This document shows positions 32,897 to 43,167 of a stretch of 64,000 nt of DNA, piece by piece. The position numbers and the translations under genes are program-made. Location of the stretch: positions 1 to 64,000 of the forward strand of contig JBJMLO010000025.1 of assembly GCA_045805265.1 (NCBI GenBank), read 5' to 3'. The stretch is from JBJMLO01 sp045805265. GTDB lineage: Bacteria > Actinomycetota > UBA4738 > JACQTL01. A model generated the notes under the pieces. The model made no database searches and was not told where the DNA came from. It was given only the letters and a program-made list of their open reading frames with translations. Numbering within the stretch: position 1 is the first letter of the stretch; the number at the start of each line of letters is the position of its first letter.

Positions 32897-33931
32897 CTAC
32901 AGCGAGGCCGCGTAGGCCAGGCATGCGGCGTACGCGGCCAGGACCAGCGCCCCCAGCAACCGGCCCCCGCGGCCCCGGAGGAGCATCCAGGTCCCGGCGA
33001 GGGCGTAGAGCCCGGCGGCTCCCAGGAGCGCGATCGCGGCCGGACCGTCCAGGCCGAACGGCCGGACGACGGCCGCCAGGCCGGGGACCAGGGTGGCCAT
33101 CCCCGTCACGGCTCCCACCGCGGCGCCCGGCGGATCGGCGTCGGCCGGCCGCCCCCGCGGGAACACGACGAGCACGACGAACGGCAGGGCGGCGATGGAC
33201 CCGGCGATGGCGGCCCCCGCGAACCCCGGTCCGAGCGGCGCCCGGATGGCGACCCTGAGCGTCCCCTCCACCAGCGCGAGTGCGCCTCCGGCGAGCAGCG
33301 CGATCCCCGCAGCCGACCGGAGGATCCCCCGTGAGGTCGAGGAGGCGTCGTCAGCCGATCCGGGTTCCACTCCGGGTTCCGGCTGCGGCGGCAGGTCCGG
33401 ACGGGGCGGGTCGGGTCGCGTGGCAGGGGCCCAACTCCATTCCGGGTGCGTCGCCCCGACCGGCACCGCCCCGGCGTCCACGGCGCGGGCCGGGTCGCGG
33501 CCGGGCTCGGTCGCCGCCCAGGCGGCGTAGAGGAGGAAGAGGAGCGCGAGCAGGACCCCTCCGCCCCGGGTGATCTCCCCGTTCGCGGCGAGCAGGGCGA
33601 TCAGCACGAAGGCGGCCCCCGCCGCCACGTAGCCCATCGGCTCGCGGACCTCCGCCGGCCGCCGTCCGAGCAGGAGCGCAGCTCCGAACGCCGCCGCCAG
33701 CACGAACAGGGCGGCGCCCGGGAAGATCCCGCCCGCGACCGATGTCTGGCCCCGTTCCGCCGCGACCAGCATGGTCGCCGTGGCGGCCGCCACCCCGATG
33801 ACCAGGGAGCGCACCGGAGCCACGGACATCCCTCGGCGCGCGGCCAGCTCGGCGACGCCCCGGCCTAGCGCGGCGGACCCGGCGGTCGTCGCCACAACCG
33901 CGACGACCAGCCACAACGCGCCGAGGAGCAT
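32897..33931 (-). CDS. Membrane protein resembling a degenerate Na+/Ca2+ exchanger
   Basis: 344-residue protein with about ten hydrophobic segments in two halves, joined by a ~50-residue Pro/Asp-rich loop (RPDPPRPDLPPQPEPGVEPG). The two halves follow the CaCA exchanger fold: VRSLVIGVAAATATMLVAAERGQTSVAGGIFPGAALFVL in the first, and a matching AAIAGSIAALPFVVLVVFPRG block in the second. The ion-binding 'GTS-PE' signatures are absent in both. It may be a transport-dead relative or a different family with a similar helix pattern. ATG 33931 fits the first helix; longer in-frame starts overlap the next gene. Confidence 0.5.
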   Translation of the reverse strand: MLLGALWLVVAVVATTAGSAALGRGVAELAARRGMSVAPVRSLVIGVAAATATMLVAAERGQTSVAGGIFPGAALFVLAAAFGAALLLGRRPAEVREPMGYVAAGAAFVLIALLAANGEITRGGGVLLALLFLLYAAWAATEPGRDPARAVDAGAVPVGATHPEWSWAPATRPDPPRPDLPPQPEPGVEPGSADDASSTSRGILRSAAGIALLAGGALALVEGTLRVAIRAPLGPGFAGAAIAGSIAALPFVVLVVFPRGRPADADPPGAAVGAVTGMATLVPGLAAVVRPFGLDGPAAIALLGAAGLYALAGTWMLLRGRGGRLLGALVLAAYAACLAYAASL

Positions 33932-34005
33932 GGCCGGCGATGGTATCGGCCCCCGGGGTCGACCGCACCGGCCCCGGTGCCCGTTCGGCGCGGCCCGACC
34001 CGGCT

Positions 34006-37000
34006 TCAGGCGGTGCTGCGGTCGCCGGCGGCGACGGCGACGGCGCCGAACCGGTCCCCGAGACGCTCGCGCCAGCTGGTCGCGCGGAGCCGCTCGAAGA
34101 TCTCCCGGGCCTCGGCGGCCGGCGCCTCCGCGTCGGTGGGCCGAGCCGAGGAGCCCAGCCATTCGGCATGCTCGAGCAGCGTCACGGCCAGCCAGAACGG
34201 CATGCCCAGCTCCCGGAACATCCCCGCTGCCGCCTTGAAGTGGCCGTCCACCGCCGACTGATCGTCTCGGAGGATCCCGAGGCGGGCCCCGAACCGATCG
34301 CGGTTGGCCTGGTAGAACGGGAGCACCTGCGCGGGGGGGAGCGTCTCGAGCAACCCGAGGATCCCGTCCGCTGCATCCGCGTCGCCGAGCGACAGCGACG
34401 CCTCGAGCGCGAGCGCGAACCCCTGCTTCACGCCCTGGAAGCCCATGCCGAGCGTGTGCCGCGCCTCCATGGCCGTGCGCCCGGCCTCCAGCGCGGCTCG
34501 GTGGTCGCCTCGCATCAGCGCGAGGACACCCGTCGCCCGGACGTAGATCGCCCGGGTCTGGAGGTCGTCGCCCTCGCCGGATTGCCGGGAAATGGCGAGC
34601 AGCGACTCGATCAGGTCGGCCTCGCCCCTCGCCGCGTGGATATCCGGAAGCGACGAGAGGAGGGTCCCAGACTGGATGGCTTCCTCGCTCAGTTGTGACT
34701 CCGTGGCGGCGATCGCCTCGTCCCACAGCCCCGACTGGACCTGGCTGAACGACATCTCCTCGACGAGGTACGTCTCCCAGGCCCGGTGCCCGACCCGGCG
34801 GGCCATGGCAAGCGCCTCGCGGTACGTCTCGAGCGCTTCGTCGTAGCGGTCACGGCGATTCATGCTCTCCGCCAAGTTCCCGTACGCGCGCAGCGCCGCG
34901 GCCGGCACGTCGTTCTCCAGGGCGACGGTCAGGGCGTGCCTGACCAGCGCGAAGTTCTCCTCCTGGTGGTCGTGGTAGATCGCGATGACCGACTTCGTGT
35001 TCAGGGCCTCGGCGATGAGCTCCGGGATCCACTGCTTCTCGGCGATGTCCAGGGCCCGCTCGACGGGTTCGGCCACGAGATCCATCTCGCCCCGGAGGAA
35101 CCGGATCCGCGCCAGCTGTGCCGCGACCCGGGCGAGGTCCTCGTCCGGTTCGTCGGCCGAGAGCACGTCGTACGCGCGCTGCAGGCGCTCCACGGCCTCC
35201 TCCAGGCGCCCGACCTGGAGGTCCGCCTCGCCGAGCCGGGCTGCCACCCGCGCGGCCGCGTGGTCCAGGCCGAGGCGATGGAACAGATCCATGGCCTCGG
35301 TGAGGTGGGCGGTCGCGGCCTCCGTGGTGGCCGAGGCGACGGCCATCTCGCCGGCGCGCTCGTGCAGCGTCGCGCGCTGCTCATCCTCGTCGGCGAGCTC
35401 GACGGCCTGGGCGAAGTAGTGCAGCGCCTCCTCGCCGGCCGCGAGCGAGGCCGCGCGCTCGGCCGCCCGCACCACCATGTCGCGGGCCCGGGCCCGGATG
35501 TCGTGCGCGTCCTCGGCGTCCGGGACCATTCCGAGCGCGTCGACGAGGTGCGCGGCGACCACCTCCACGATCTCATCGTCATCGGTGCCCCAGGTCCGCT
35601 CCAGGTGGTCCGCCACCGCGAGGTGCCGATGCTTGCGGTCCCGCCGGGACAAGGTCTCGTACGCGACGGTCTTCACCAGGTCCTGGAGGAACCCGTATTG
35701 GCCGCGCTCGGGGGACAGGGGGTCCGACTGGATCGACAGCACCTCCTTGTGCACCAGGGAGGCCAGGAGCGGCTGCAGCGCCTCGTCGGAGAGTCCGGAC
35801 ACCGCGGCCAGGGACTCCCTGGTGAACGTCTTGCCGAGCACGGACGCGTCCTGGACCAGGCGGCGTTCGTCCGCGGACAGGCCGTCCAGCCGCGCCGCGA
35901 TCAGGGCGTGCAGGGTCTCGGGCACCTCGAGGTCGGGGATGTCGCCGGCCAGCCGGTACGCGTCCCCCTCGGGGATCAGCAGTCCCCGGTCGAGCAGCAT
36001 GCGCACGGTCTCGATCGCGTACAGCGGGACGCCCTGGGCGCGCTCCAGCATCCGTTCCCGCAGCTCCGAAGGAAGCCCGGGGACCAGGCCGTCGAGCAGC
36101 GCCGCCATCTCGTCCTCGGACAGCGGCTCCAGGTACAGCGATGTCGAGCCGCGACCGGTTCCCCAGTTCGGTCGCCGGTCGGTCAGCTCCGGCCGCGACA
36201 TCGTGACGACGAACAGCGAGTGCCCCCGCGACCAGTCCAGAAGGTACTCGATGAAGTCCAGCAGGGAGGCGTCCGCCCACTGCATGTCCTCGAACACCAT
36301 GATCGTGGGCATCTGGTCGGCGAGGCGCTCGTAGAACATGCGCCACGCGGCGAAGAGGTCCTCCCGATCCCGCGCGGTTCGGTCCTCCAGGCCCAGGAGG
36401 TGCGCGAGGCGCGGCTCCACGAACCGCCGCTCCTCCGGGTCCTCGAACGACTCCTCCACGGCCCCCCGGAGCTTCGGCAGGGCGGACGCCGGGTCCTCAC
36501 CCTCCAGGATGCCGGCGCGGGTGCGGACCATCTCCGCCAGCGCCCAGTACGTAACGCCCTCGCCGTATGCGAGGCACCGCCCCCGGTGCCACCGGAACGT
36601 GGTGGCCAGGCCGTCGATGTACTTGTAGAACTCCCACCCCAGGCGGGACTTCCCTATGCCGGCGACGCCGGTCACGGAGATCAGGTGGGCCCGCCCTTCT
36701 TCTGCGCTCGCGTGGAACAGCTCCTTCAGCATCCGGAGCTCGCGGTCCCGCCCGACGAAGGGGGCCTCGAGCCCCTCGCTCCGGAGGCCGCCGCCGACCT
36801 TGGCCACCACGCGGACGGCGCGCCACAGCTTCATCGGCTCGGCTTTGCCCTTCAGCTCGTGGGACCCGGCGTCCTCGTACACGATCGCGACGTCGGTGGT
36901 GCGGCGAGTCGGCTCGCCGACGTACACCTGGCCGGGCTGGGCGACCGACTGGATGCGCGCGGCAGTGTTCACGAGGTCGCCGGCCACCATCCCCTGGTCG

Positions 37001-37554
37001 GTCGCGCCGAGCGTGACGGCGGCCTCCCCCGTGAGCACGCCCGCCCTGGTCCTGAGCTCGGCGGCCCCGGCGTCCCGCCCCATCGCCGCCACCGCCTCGG
37101 TCAGGTCGATCGCGGCGCGCACCGCCCGCTCGGCGTCGTCCTCCTGGGCGACCGGTGTTCCCCACACGGCCATCACGGCGTCGCCGATGAACTTCTCCAC
37201 GGTCCCGCCGTACCGCTCGATGAGCCGCCGGCAGGTCTCGAAGTAGAGCGACAGGAGCTCTCGAACCTCCTCGGGATCGCGCGATTCGGACAGTGTGGTG
37301 AACCCAACCAGGTCGGCGAACAGCACGGACACCAGCCGTCGTTCGGAAGTGGCGGCTTGCAGTGGCGGCACAGGCTGCCGGGCTGCCGGGGACGAGGCCT
37401 CCCCGCCGATCGCGGTCCCGCATTCGCCGCAGAAGACGTCATCTGGCTCCGCCGGCGTGCCGCACGAGGGGCACGCTCGGAGGAGCGCCGTCCCGCACCG
37501 GACGCAGAACTTCCGCCGTGCTTTGTTCTCCGCCCCGCAGGCCGAACACGTCAC
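34006..37554 (-). CDS. Zinc-ribbon/class III cyclase/AAA-ATPase/TPR regulator (copy A)
   Basis: 1182-residue multidomain signalling protein. Residues 1-50 hold paired CxxC zinc ribbons. ~71-250 is an adenylyl/guanylyl cyclase domain with metal Asp81 and Asp125, Lys121, Asp193, and transition-state Asn196/Arg200, so it looks catalytically complete. ~265-600 is an orphan-type AAA/NB-ARC ATPase with P-loop GVAGIGKS at ~296-303. The C-terminal ~550 residues are TPR-like helical repeats. GTG 37554 overlaps the stop of copy B (GTGA). I infer a signal-gated cyclase in which ATPase and TPR parts control activity. Confidence 0.9.
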   Translation of the reverse strand: MTCSACGAENKARRKFCVRCGTALLRACPSCGTPAEPDDVFCGECGTAIGGEASSPAARQPVPPLQAATSERRLVSVLFADLVGFTTLSESRDPEEVRELLSLYFETCRRLIERYGGTVEKFIGDAVMAVWGTPVAQEDDAERAVRAAIDLTEAVAAMGRDAGAAELRTRAGVLTGEAAVTLGATDQGMVAGDLVNTAARIQSVAQPGQVYVGEPTRRTTDVAIVYEDAGSHELKGKAEPMKLWRAVRVVAKVGGGLRSEGLEAPFVGRDRELRMLKELFHASAEEGRAHLISVTGVAGIGKSRLGWEFYKYIDGLATTFRWHRGRCLAYGEGVTYWALAEMVRTRAGILEGEDPASALPKLRGAVEESFEDPEERRFVEPRLAHLLGLEDRTARDREDLFAAWRMFYERLADQMPTIMVFEDMQWADASLLDFIEYLLDWSRGHSLFVVTMSRPELTDRRPNWGTGRGSTSLYLEPLSEDEMAALLDGLVPGLPSELRERMLERAQGVPLYAIETVRMLLDRGLLIPEGDAYRLAGDIPDLEVPETLHALIAARLDGLSADERRLVQDASVLGKTFTRESLAAVSGLSDEALQPLLASLVHKEVLSIQSDPLSPERGQYGFLQDLVKTVAYETLSRRDRKHRHLAVADHLERTWGTDDDEIVEVVAAHLVDALGMVPDAEDAHDIRARARDMVVRAAERAASLAAGEEALHYFAQAVELADEDEQRATLHERAGEMAVASATTEAATAHLTEAMDLFHRLGLDHAAARVAARLGEADLQVGRLEEAVERLQRAYDVLSADEPDEDLARVAAQLARIRFLRGEMDLVAEPVERALDIAEKQWIPELIAEALNTKSVIAIYHDHQEENFALVRHALTVALENDVPAAALRAYGNLAESMNRRDRYDEALETYREALAMARRVGHRAWETYLVEEMSFSQVQSGLWDEAIAATESQLSEEAIQSGTLLSSLPDIHAARGEADLIESLLAISRQSGEGDDLQTRAIYVRATGVLALMRGDHRAALEAGRTAMEARHTLGMGFQGVKQGFALALEASLSLGDADAADGILGLLETLPPAQVLPFYQANRDRFGARLGILRDDQSAVDGHFKAAAGMFRELGMPFWLAVTLLEHAEWLGSSARPTDAEAPAAEAREIFERLRATSWRERLGDRFGAVAVAAGDRSTA

Positions 37555-40500
37555 GCTGGATCACTCCCCGCGGGGACGGGAATCGTGGGGCGGGGATCGG
37601 CTGCCCCGACCGCGGCAGCCCGGTCGAGCCACGGCGTGGCCCGGAGCCGCTCGAAGATCTCCCGGGCTTCGGCGAGCGTGGGCCCGGCCTCGGCCTCCCG
37701 TCCCCGTGCGACGAGCCACTCGGCGTGCTCCAGGAGGGATTCTGCGAGCCAGAAGGAGACCCCGATCTCGCGGAACCTCGCCGCAGCATCCAGCAGATAG
37801 GGCCCCGCCTCGTCGCCCGTCCCCGCCAGCCGCGCCCGAATCCGGCTCGCATGGCCGAGCAGGAACCGGGACGCGCGCGCGGGGGGCGTGGCTTCGATGG
37901 CCGAAATGAGCTCCTCCGCGCGTTCCCGTCTCCCTGTGTCGACGGCAGCCTCCATCGCCACCACCCACCCTTCACGGAAGCTCTCGTGGCGCTGGCCCAC
38001 GGCCCGTTCGGCGAGCAGGGCCTCCTCGGCGGCTCCGAGGGCGCTCTCGGAGTCTCCGCGGGCCCGCAGGACGATCGATCGCCCCACTGCGAAGTCGATG
38101 CGCTCCAGCACCCCGCCCGTGGCGGTCGCCTCCAGCGCCGCCACCCGGGCCTCCGCCTCCGAGACTTTGCCCCTGGCCAGCAGCAGGGTCACCGCCGCCG
38201 CGATCGTCCGGCTGACCCCGATCATCCCGGCGCTGCCACCCGGGCGCGCCGCCGCCGCGGAGTCCTCCTCCGCCTTGTCCCACCGCCCCAGGTACACCAG
38301 GAGGCCCCCTCGCACTGCCAGGAAGGCCAACTCCCAGTACCTGATCCCCAGCCTTCGACTCAAGGCCAAGCCACCCTCCGCCGTGGCCAGCGCATCGTCG
38401 TACCGATCGTCGATCCAGAGGGGCACGGTGAGGTTGAAGTAGGCCCGCGCGGCCGCCCACCATGCCTCGTGCTCCAGGGCGAGGGACAGGGCATGGCGGA
38501 CCAGGGCCATCGACTCCTGGTCCCGGCCCCGGGCGCCGGTCACCACCGACTTCGTGTTGAGCGCCTGCGAGAGAAGCTCGGGGTCCCCCAGCCGCTCGGC
38601 CATGTCCAGGGCCGCCTCGATCCGCTCGGCCGCGACGTCGAGGTCGCCCCGGAAGAACCGAAGCCGCGCGATCTGGTGAGCCAGCGTGGCCAGGTCCCGG
38701 TCCGGCTCGTCGGTGGCGAGCGTCTCGTAGGCCCGCTCCATCCGCTCCACGGCCTCGTCGATGTGGCCCTGGTCCCACATGGCCTCTGCCAAGTGGGCGG
38801 AGACGCGCGCCGCGTCGTGCGCCGAACCGGTTGCTTCGTACAGCGCCGCGGCCCGCTCGAACAGGCCCACTCCCTCGTCGCTGCCCCCGACCCTGGCCAT
38901 CAGGCCGGCCCGTTCCACCAGGGCCGCCTCGGTGCCGGGGTCGTCGGCGAGCCCGGCCGCTTCCTCGTAGTACCGGCGGGCCTCCGCCGAAGCCGCCAGC
39001 GAGGCCGCGCGCTCGCCGGCGCGTGCCAGCGCGTCTCGTGCCAGGGCCTTCACCTGGGGCGCGTCGTCGGTCTCAGGGGCGGCCCGGTACGCCTCGAGGT
39101 AGTGCGAGGCGACGACCTCGACGATCTCGGCCTCGTCGGAGCCCCAGTTCGCCTCGAGATACGCCGCGACTGCCAGATGCCGCGCCTTGCGCTCTTTCCG
39201 GGAGAACGTCTCGTACGCGACCCGCCGCACGAGGTCCTGGAGGAACCCGTACTGCCCCCGCTCGGGGGATCGGGGGTTCGACTGCACGGAGAGGAAGTCC
39301 TTCCTGACCAGCGAGGCGAGGACGGGACCGAGCGCGTCATCCGGTGTGCCGGCGACCCCCGCGAGGGCCGGGAGAGTGAAGGTCTTGCCCAATACCGAGG
39401 CGTCCTGCAGGACTGCATGCTCCTCCGGGGGGAGGGCGTCGAGCCGCGAGGCGATCAGCGCGTGCAGGGTCTCCGGGACGTCGAGGTCGTCGATCGGGCC
39501 GGCCGGCCGGTACGTGCCGTCCTCGTGGACGACCAGGCCGCGGTCCAGCAGCATCCGAACCGTCTCGACCGCATACAGCGGGACTCCCTCCGCCCGGTCC
39601 AGGATCCGCCCCCGCAGCTCCGGCGGGAGGCCGGGCACCAGGCCCTGCAGGAGGTCGTCCATGGCGTCCGCCGGGAGCGGCCCCAGGTACACGGACGTGA
39701 AGTTCCGACGGCCCGACCCCCACCCCGGCCGGCGGTCGGCCAGATCCGGGCGGGCCAGGGTCAGGATGAACAGCGGGTGGTCGCGGGACCACTCCAGCAG
39801 GTGGTCGACGAAGTCCAGCAGCGACGCGTCGGCCCACTGGAGATCCTCGAACACGAGGACGGTCACGTGCCGCTCCGAAAGTCGCTCGAAGAACAGCCGC
39901 CATCCCGAGAACAACTCGGCCCGGTCGGCGGGCCCCAGGTCCTCGAGGGCCAGCAGCGCGGCCAGGCGCGGTTCGATCCACCGTCGCTCCTCGGGATCGG
40001 GGACGTGCTCCTCGACACTCCGGTGCAGCTTCGCCGTCGCGGACGCGGGATCCTCCTCCTCGGCGATCCCTGCGCGCATCCTGACCATCTCGGCCAGGGC
40101 CCAGTACGTGACCCCCTCCCCGTAGGCCAGGCACCGACCCCGGTGCCACCACACGGTCTGGGCGAGGCCGTCGACGTACTTCTCGAGCTCCCAGGACAGG
40201 CGGGACTTCCCGATCCCGGCGAGGCCGGTGACCGAGACCAGGTGGGCCATGCCGTCCTCTCCGGTGGCGTGGAACCGCTCTTTGACCAGCCGGAGCTCGC
40301 CGGCCCTCCCCACGAACGGCGCCTCCAGCCCGGAGGGGCGAAGGGTCCCGCCGCGCGAGGCCACCACCCGGACGGCCCGCCACAGCTGGACGGGCTCGGC
40401 CCGCCCCTTCACCGACTGGATGCCGCCGTCCTCGTACGCGACGGCGGCCTCCGTGGCCCGGCGGGTGGCCTCACCGACGAGCACCGAGCCCGGCGGCGCG

Positions 40501-41096
40501 GCGGACTGCACCCGGGAGGCCGTGTTCACGAGGTCGCCGGCGACCATCCCCTGGCCCTCCGCGCCCAGCGTGACGGCGGCCTCTCCGGTGAGGACCCCGG
40601 CACGCGCCTGCAGGGCCGGAGCCCCGACGTCGGCCCCCATGTCGGCCACCGCGGCGGTGAGCTCGAGCGCCGCCCGCACGGCGCGCTCCGCGTCGTCCTC
40701 CCGGGCCGTCGGCGCTCCCCACACTGCCATCACGGCGTCGCCGATGAACTTCTCGACGATTCCCCCGTACCTCCCGATCACCCGCCGGCACGTGTCGAAG
40801 TACCGCGTGAGGAGCTCGCGGACCTCCTCGGCGTCCCGGGACTCCGAGAGCGCGGTGAATCCGACCAGGTCCGCGAACAGCACCGAGACCAGGCGCCGCT
40901 CGGAGGCGGGCCCCTCCTGGCCGGGCTCAGCCGCGGCCGCTTCCTGCTGTATCGGCCGGCCGCATTCGCCGCAGAACCGGTCGGACGGCTCGTTCGGCGC
41001 GCCGCACGAGGGGCACACCACCGCGAGCGCCGCGCCGCACGCCGAGCAGAACTTCCTCCCCGCCCGGTTCTCCGTTCCGCACATCGCGCAGATCAC
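37551..41096 (-). CDS. Zinc-ribbon/class III cyclase/AAA-ATPase/TPR regulator (copy B)
   Basis: 1181-residue paralogue of copy A with the same domain order and nearly the same length. It has zinc ribbons at 1-50 and a cyclase domain with metal Asp76 and Asp120, Lys116, Asp188 and Asn191/Arg195. The P-loop is GLAGIGKS and a TPR-like region follows. I chose GTG 41096, which starts directly at the first CxxC and matches the start of copy A; a longer frame to 41150 lacks support. A GGAGGG ribosome site lies just upstream. The stop overlaps the start of copy A, so the pair arose by tandem duplication and is probably co-translated. Confidence 0.9.
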   Translation of the reverse strand: MICAMCGTENRAGRKFCSACGAALAVVCPSCGAPNEPSDRFCGECGRPIQQEAAAAEPGQEGPASERRLVSVLFADLVGFTALSESRDAEEVRELLTRYFDTCRRVIGRYGGIVEKFIGDAVMAVWGAPTAREDDAERAVRAALELTAAVADMGADVGAPALQARAGVLTGEAAVTLGAEGQGMVAGDLVNTASRVQSAAPPGSVLVGEATRRATEAAVAYEDGGIQSVKGRAEPVQLWRAVRVVASRGGTLRPSGLEAPFVGRAGELRLVKERFHATGEDGMAHLVSVTGLAGIGKSRLSWELEKYVDGLAQTVWWHRGRCLAYGEGVTYWALAEMVRMRAGIAEEEDPASATAKLHRSVEEHVPDPEERRWIEPRLAALLALEDLGPADRAELFSGWRLFFERLSERHVTVLVFEDLQWADASLLDFVDHLLEWSRDHPLFILTLARPDLADRRPGWGSGRRNFTSVYLGPLPADAMDDLLQGLVPGLPPELRGRILDRAEGVPLYAVETVRMLLDRGLVVHEDGTYRPAGPIDDLDVPETLHALIASRLDALPPEEHAVLQDASVLGKTFTLPALAGVAGTPDDALGPVLASLVRKDFLSVQSNPRSPERGQYGFLQDLVRRVAYETFSRKERKARHLAVAAYLEANWGSDEAEIVEVVASHYLEAYRAAPETDDAPQVKALARDALARAGERAASLAASAEARRYYEEAAGLADDPGTEAALVERAGLMARVGGSDEGVGLFERAAALYEATGSAHDAARVSAHLAEAMWDQGHIDEAVERMERAYETLATDEPDRDLATLAHQIARLRFFRGDLDVAAERIEAALDMAERLGDPELLSQALNTKSVVTGARGRDQESMALVRHALSLALEHEAWWAAARAYFNLTVPLWIDDRYDDALATAEGGLALSRRLGIRYWELAFLAVRGGLLVYLGRWDKAEEDSAAAARPGGSAGMIGVSRTIAAAVTLLLARGKVSEAEARVAALEATATGGVLERIDFAVGRSIVLRARGDSESALGAAEEALLAERAVGQRHESFREGWVVAMEAAVDTGRRERAEELISAIEATPPARASRFLLGHASRIRARLAGTGDEAGPYLLDAAARFREIGVSFWLAESLLEHAEWLVARGREAEAGPTLAEAREIFERLRATPWLDRAAAVGAADPRPTIPVPAGSDPA

Positions 41097-41198
41097 GCTG
41101 GCCCTCCACCGCCGTCCGGACAGGGTACGGGCACCCCTAGCGGAGGACAACGAACGGGAGGTTCTCGACCGGACCCTCGACCCTCCCGTCTCCGCGGG

Positions 41199-42961
41199 TC
41201 AGAGCCCGTACGCGTACATGCTGGGCAGAGCCTGGGAGTTCTGGATGTTCAACGTCGCCGTGAAGTACACAACGCCGTTCGCCACGACCGGACCGCGGGG
41301 GTTCAGATGATCGTTCGCGGGGATGACGTTGCCCAGGCCGGCGCCGTTGGAGGCCCTGAGGGCCTGCACCTTGCCGTCCGTCCTCCCGAAGTAGACCACG
41401 CCGTTGGCCACGGCCGGCGCGGTCGCCGGAGGGGCGAACGACTCCGACCACTGGAGGGCACCCGTCGAGGCGTCCAACGCGATCACGTCCCCTCCGACGG
41501 AGGTCACGTAGACCGTCGACCCCGCGACCGCGGGGGGGTAGACGGGGCCGCCGGTGGCGTGCTTCCACACCAGCGCCCCGGTCGAGAGGTCTCGTGCGTA
41601 CACGGTCCCGTTGGAGGCTCCCATGTACACGATCCCGCCCGAGACGGCAGGTTGGGAGCCGCCGCCCCCGGGCTTCGACCGAGCAGCGCCCCGGTGGAGG
41701 CGATGTACGCGTACAGGTTGCCGTCGCTCTCGCCCGCGAGCACCTCCCCGCCGGCCACGGAGCCGCCCACCACGACGGTCGGGGGCGAGCCGATGTCCGT
41801 GCTGACGCCCGGCTGTTGGCTCCACTGGAGTGCCCCGGTCGTCGCGTCGACGGCGTTGAGGAGACCATGCGTCTGCACGTACACCACCCCGTTCGCGACC
41901 GTCGGCGACGACGACCCCCCGAAGCCGTTCGGAAGCGCGGACGCCCAGATCTCGGCGCCGGTCTTCGCGTCCAGGGCGTACAGGTCGCCGTAGCGGTCTC
42001 CGTCGTACATCACGCCGTTCGCGACGGCGGGGGTCCCGAAGACGGAGTCGAGGTTGCCCAGCTGGAACGCCCAGAGCCCGGCTCCGTTCAGTTTCCGCGC
42101 GGAGAAGAGCGCCCAGGGCGGCTGGAAGGGGTGGGCGGGGCCGGCCAGGGCGTTGATTCCCGTGAACACGGAGCCGTACGCCATGCTCACGCCGGTCGAT
42201 TCACAGCAGCCGTCGGCCCAGTGCTGCTTGAGGCTCGGGGCGGTGACCGGCGAGAGGGTCTGCTCGAACGTGTCGTACCCGGTCCCCCGCTCGTCGTGGC
42301 GCTCCTGCGGCCAGTCCGTGAAGACGAAGATGATCGTCGAGACGTTGCGTCCCGCGTTCGGTACGGTGAGGAGGGTCCTCCCTGACTGCTGGTCGAACGG
42401 CATCGTCACCCCGACCTGGAAGTCACCATGGGCGTCCGTGACCGCGGTGCCGAGGAGCGCGCCGCCGACCCGGATGTCGACGCGCTGGTCCGGCGAGAGC
42501 GCCGATCCCGTCACGACCAGGTGCCCCCCCGGCCAGACGCTGTGGGTCGCGGCGATCCCCGCCGTGACCTGGAAGGCCGTCCCCGGGAGGCCGACCGTGT
42601 GGCCCGTGCTGGTATTCGTCACGGTGATCGGGCCCGAGGTCGCGAACGCGGGGACGGAGACCTTGAGGGTCGTCCCGTCGGCGCTCGCCTTCGCGGAGGT
42701 GACGGGCGTGCCGTGGAAGCGCACCAGGTCCCCGGACGTGAACCCGCTCCCGGTGATGGTGACCGGGGTCCCGACCGGGCCGGACGTCGGCGAGAACCCG
42801 GTCATCGACAGCGACAGCGCGGGGCCGACTGAGTTTGCCCGGATGTCCGCGCTCCCAGGTGCCCCGCTCGCTCCTCCGACCGTCAGGAGGGCGATGACCG
42901 AAGCGATGGCGACAACGGTTCGGGCACGACTGAGCAAACGGGCTGAGTGAGTCGTCCGCAT
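41199..42961 (-). pseudogene. Exported TIG plus PQQ-like beta-propeller protein, frameshifted
   Basis: Signal peptide at ATG 42961 (MRTTHSARLLSRARTVVAIASV) with ribosome site GGAGGACCC. Then comes an IPT/TIG domain (GFSPTSGPVGTPVTITGSGFTSGDLV), a second Ig-like domain, and PQQ-type propeller repeats with repeated 'ATTGALQWS', 'GDLYALDAKTGAEIWAS' and 'AVANGVVYF' motifs. The reading frame changes between 41681 and 41680. Upstream ends STGALL; downstream continues SKPGGGGSQPAVSGGIVYMG to a stop at 41199. Adding one base there restores STGALLWSKPGGG, matching the other repeats (TGALVWKH). Real decay or a one-base sequencing error are both possible. Its paralogue is at 47430-49247. Confidence 0.7.
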
Positions 42962-43135
42962 CGGGTCCTCCAAGCTTCGTGGGCCACGCCGGCCGTTCGC
43001 CGGCCACGGTGGGCGGGGCGCCTCCAGGCAGGGCCTGGATCATCCGCTCCCGGGCCAGAAAAGAAAAGATCGAACCTCTCGAGTCGTCCTCCTGTGGACG
43101 GCCTGACGCGCGCCAGCCTGGAGCGTGCCGTGGGG

Positions 43136-43165
43136 GACGTCGGTGGGCCGGAGCCCCCCGACGTC
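43136..43165 (-). terminator. Hairpin after pmbA
   Basis: GACGTCGG (43136-43143) pairs with CCGACGTC (43158-43165), extended by GGGC/GCCC around a CGGA loop. It begins three bases after the pmbA stop codon (43168-43170) on the minus strand. No T run follows. Confidence 0.5.
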
Positions 43166-43167
43166 AG

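Noticed and set aside
34786..37800. Very long open frame antisense to copy A of the cyclase regulator (over 1000 codons)
   Set aside because: High GC removes stop codons from other frames. The antisense text is rich in Arg, Gly, His and Leu with no domain, and the minus strand holds a clear multidomain protein.
41097..41150. Longer N-terminus for copy B from 41150
   Set aside because: Copy A starts directly at the first zinc ribbon, and a GGAGGG site precedes GTG 41096.
37362..41993. 1543-codon open frame on the plus strand across copy B
   Set aside because: It crosses the boundary of two genes and an intergenic gap and has low-complexity Arg/Pro/Gly text. A shadow of the minus-strand genes.
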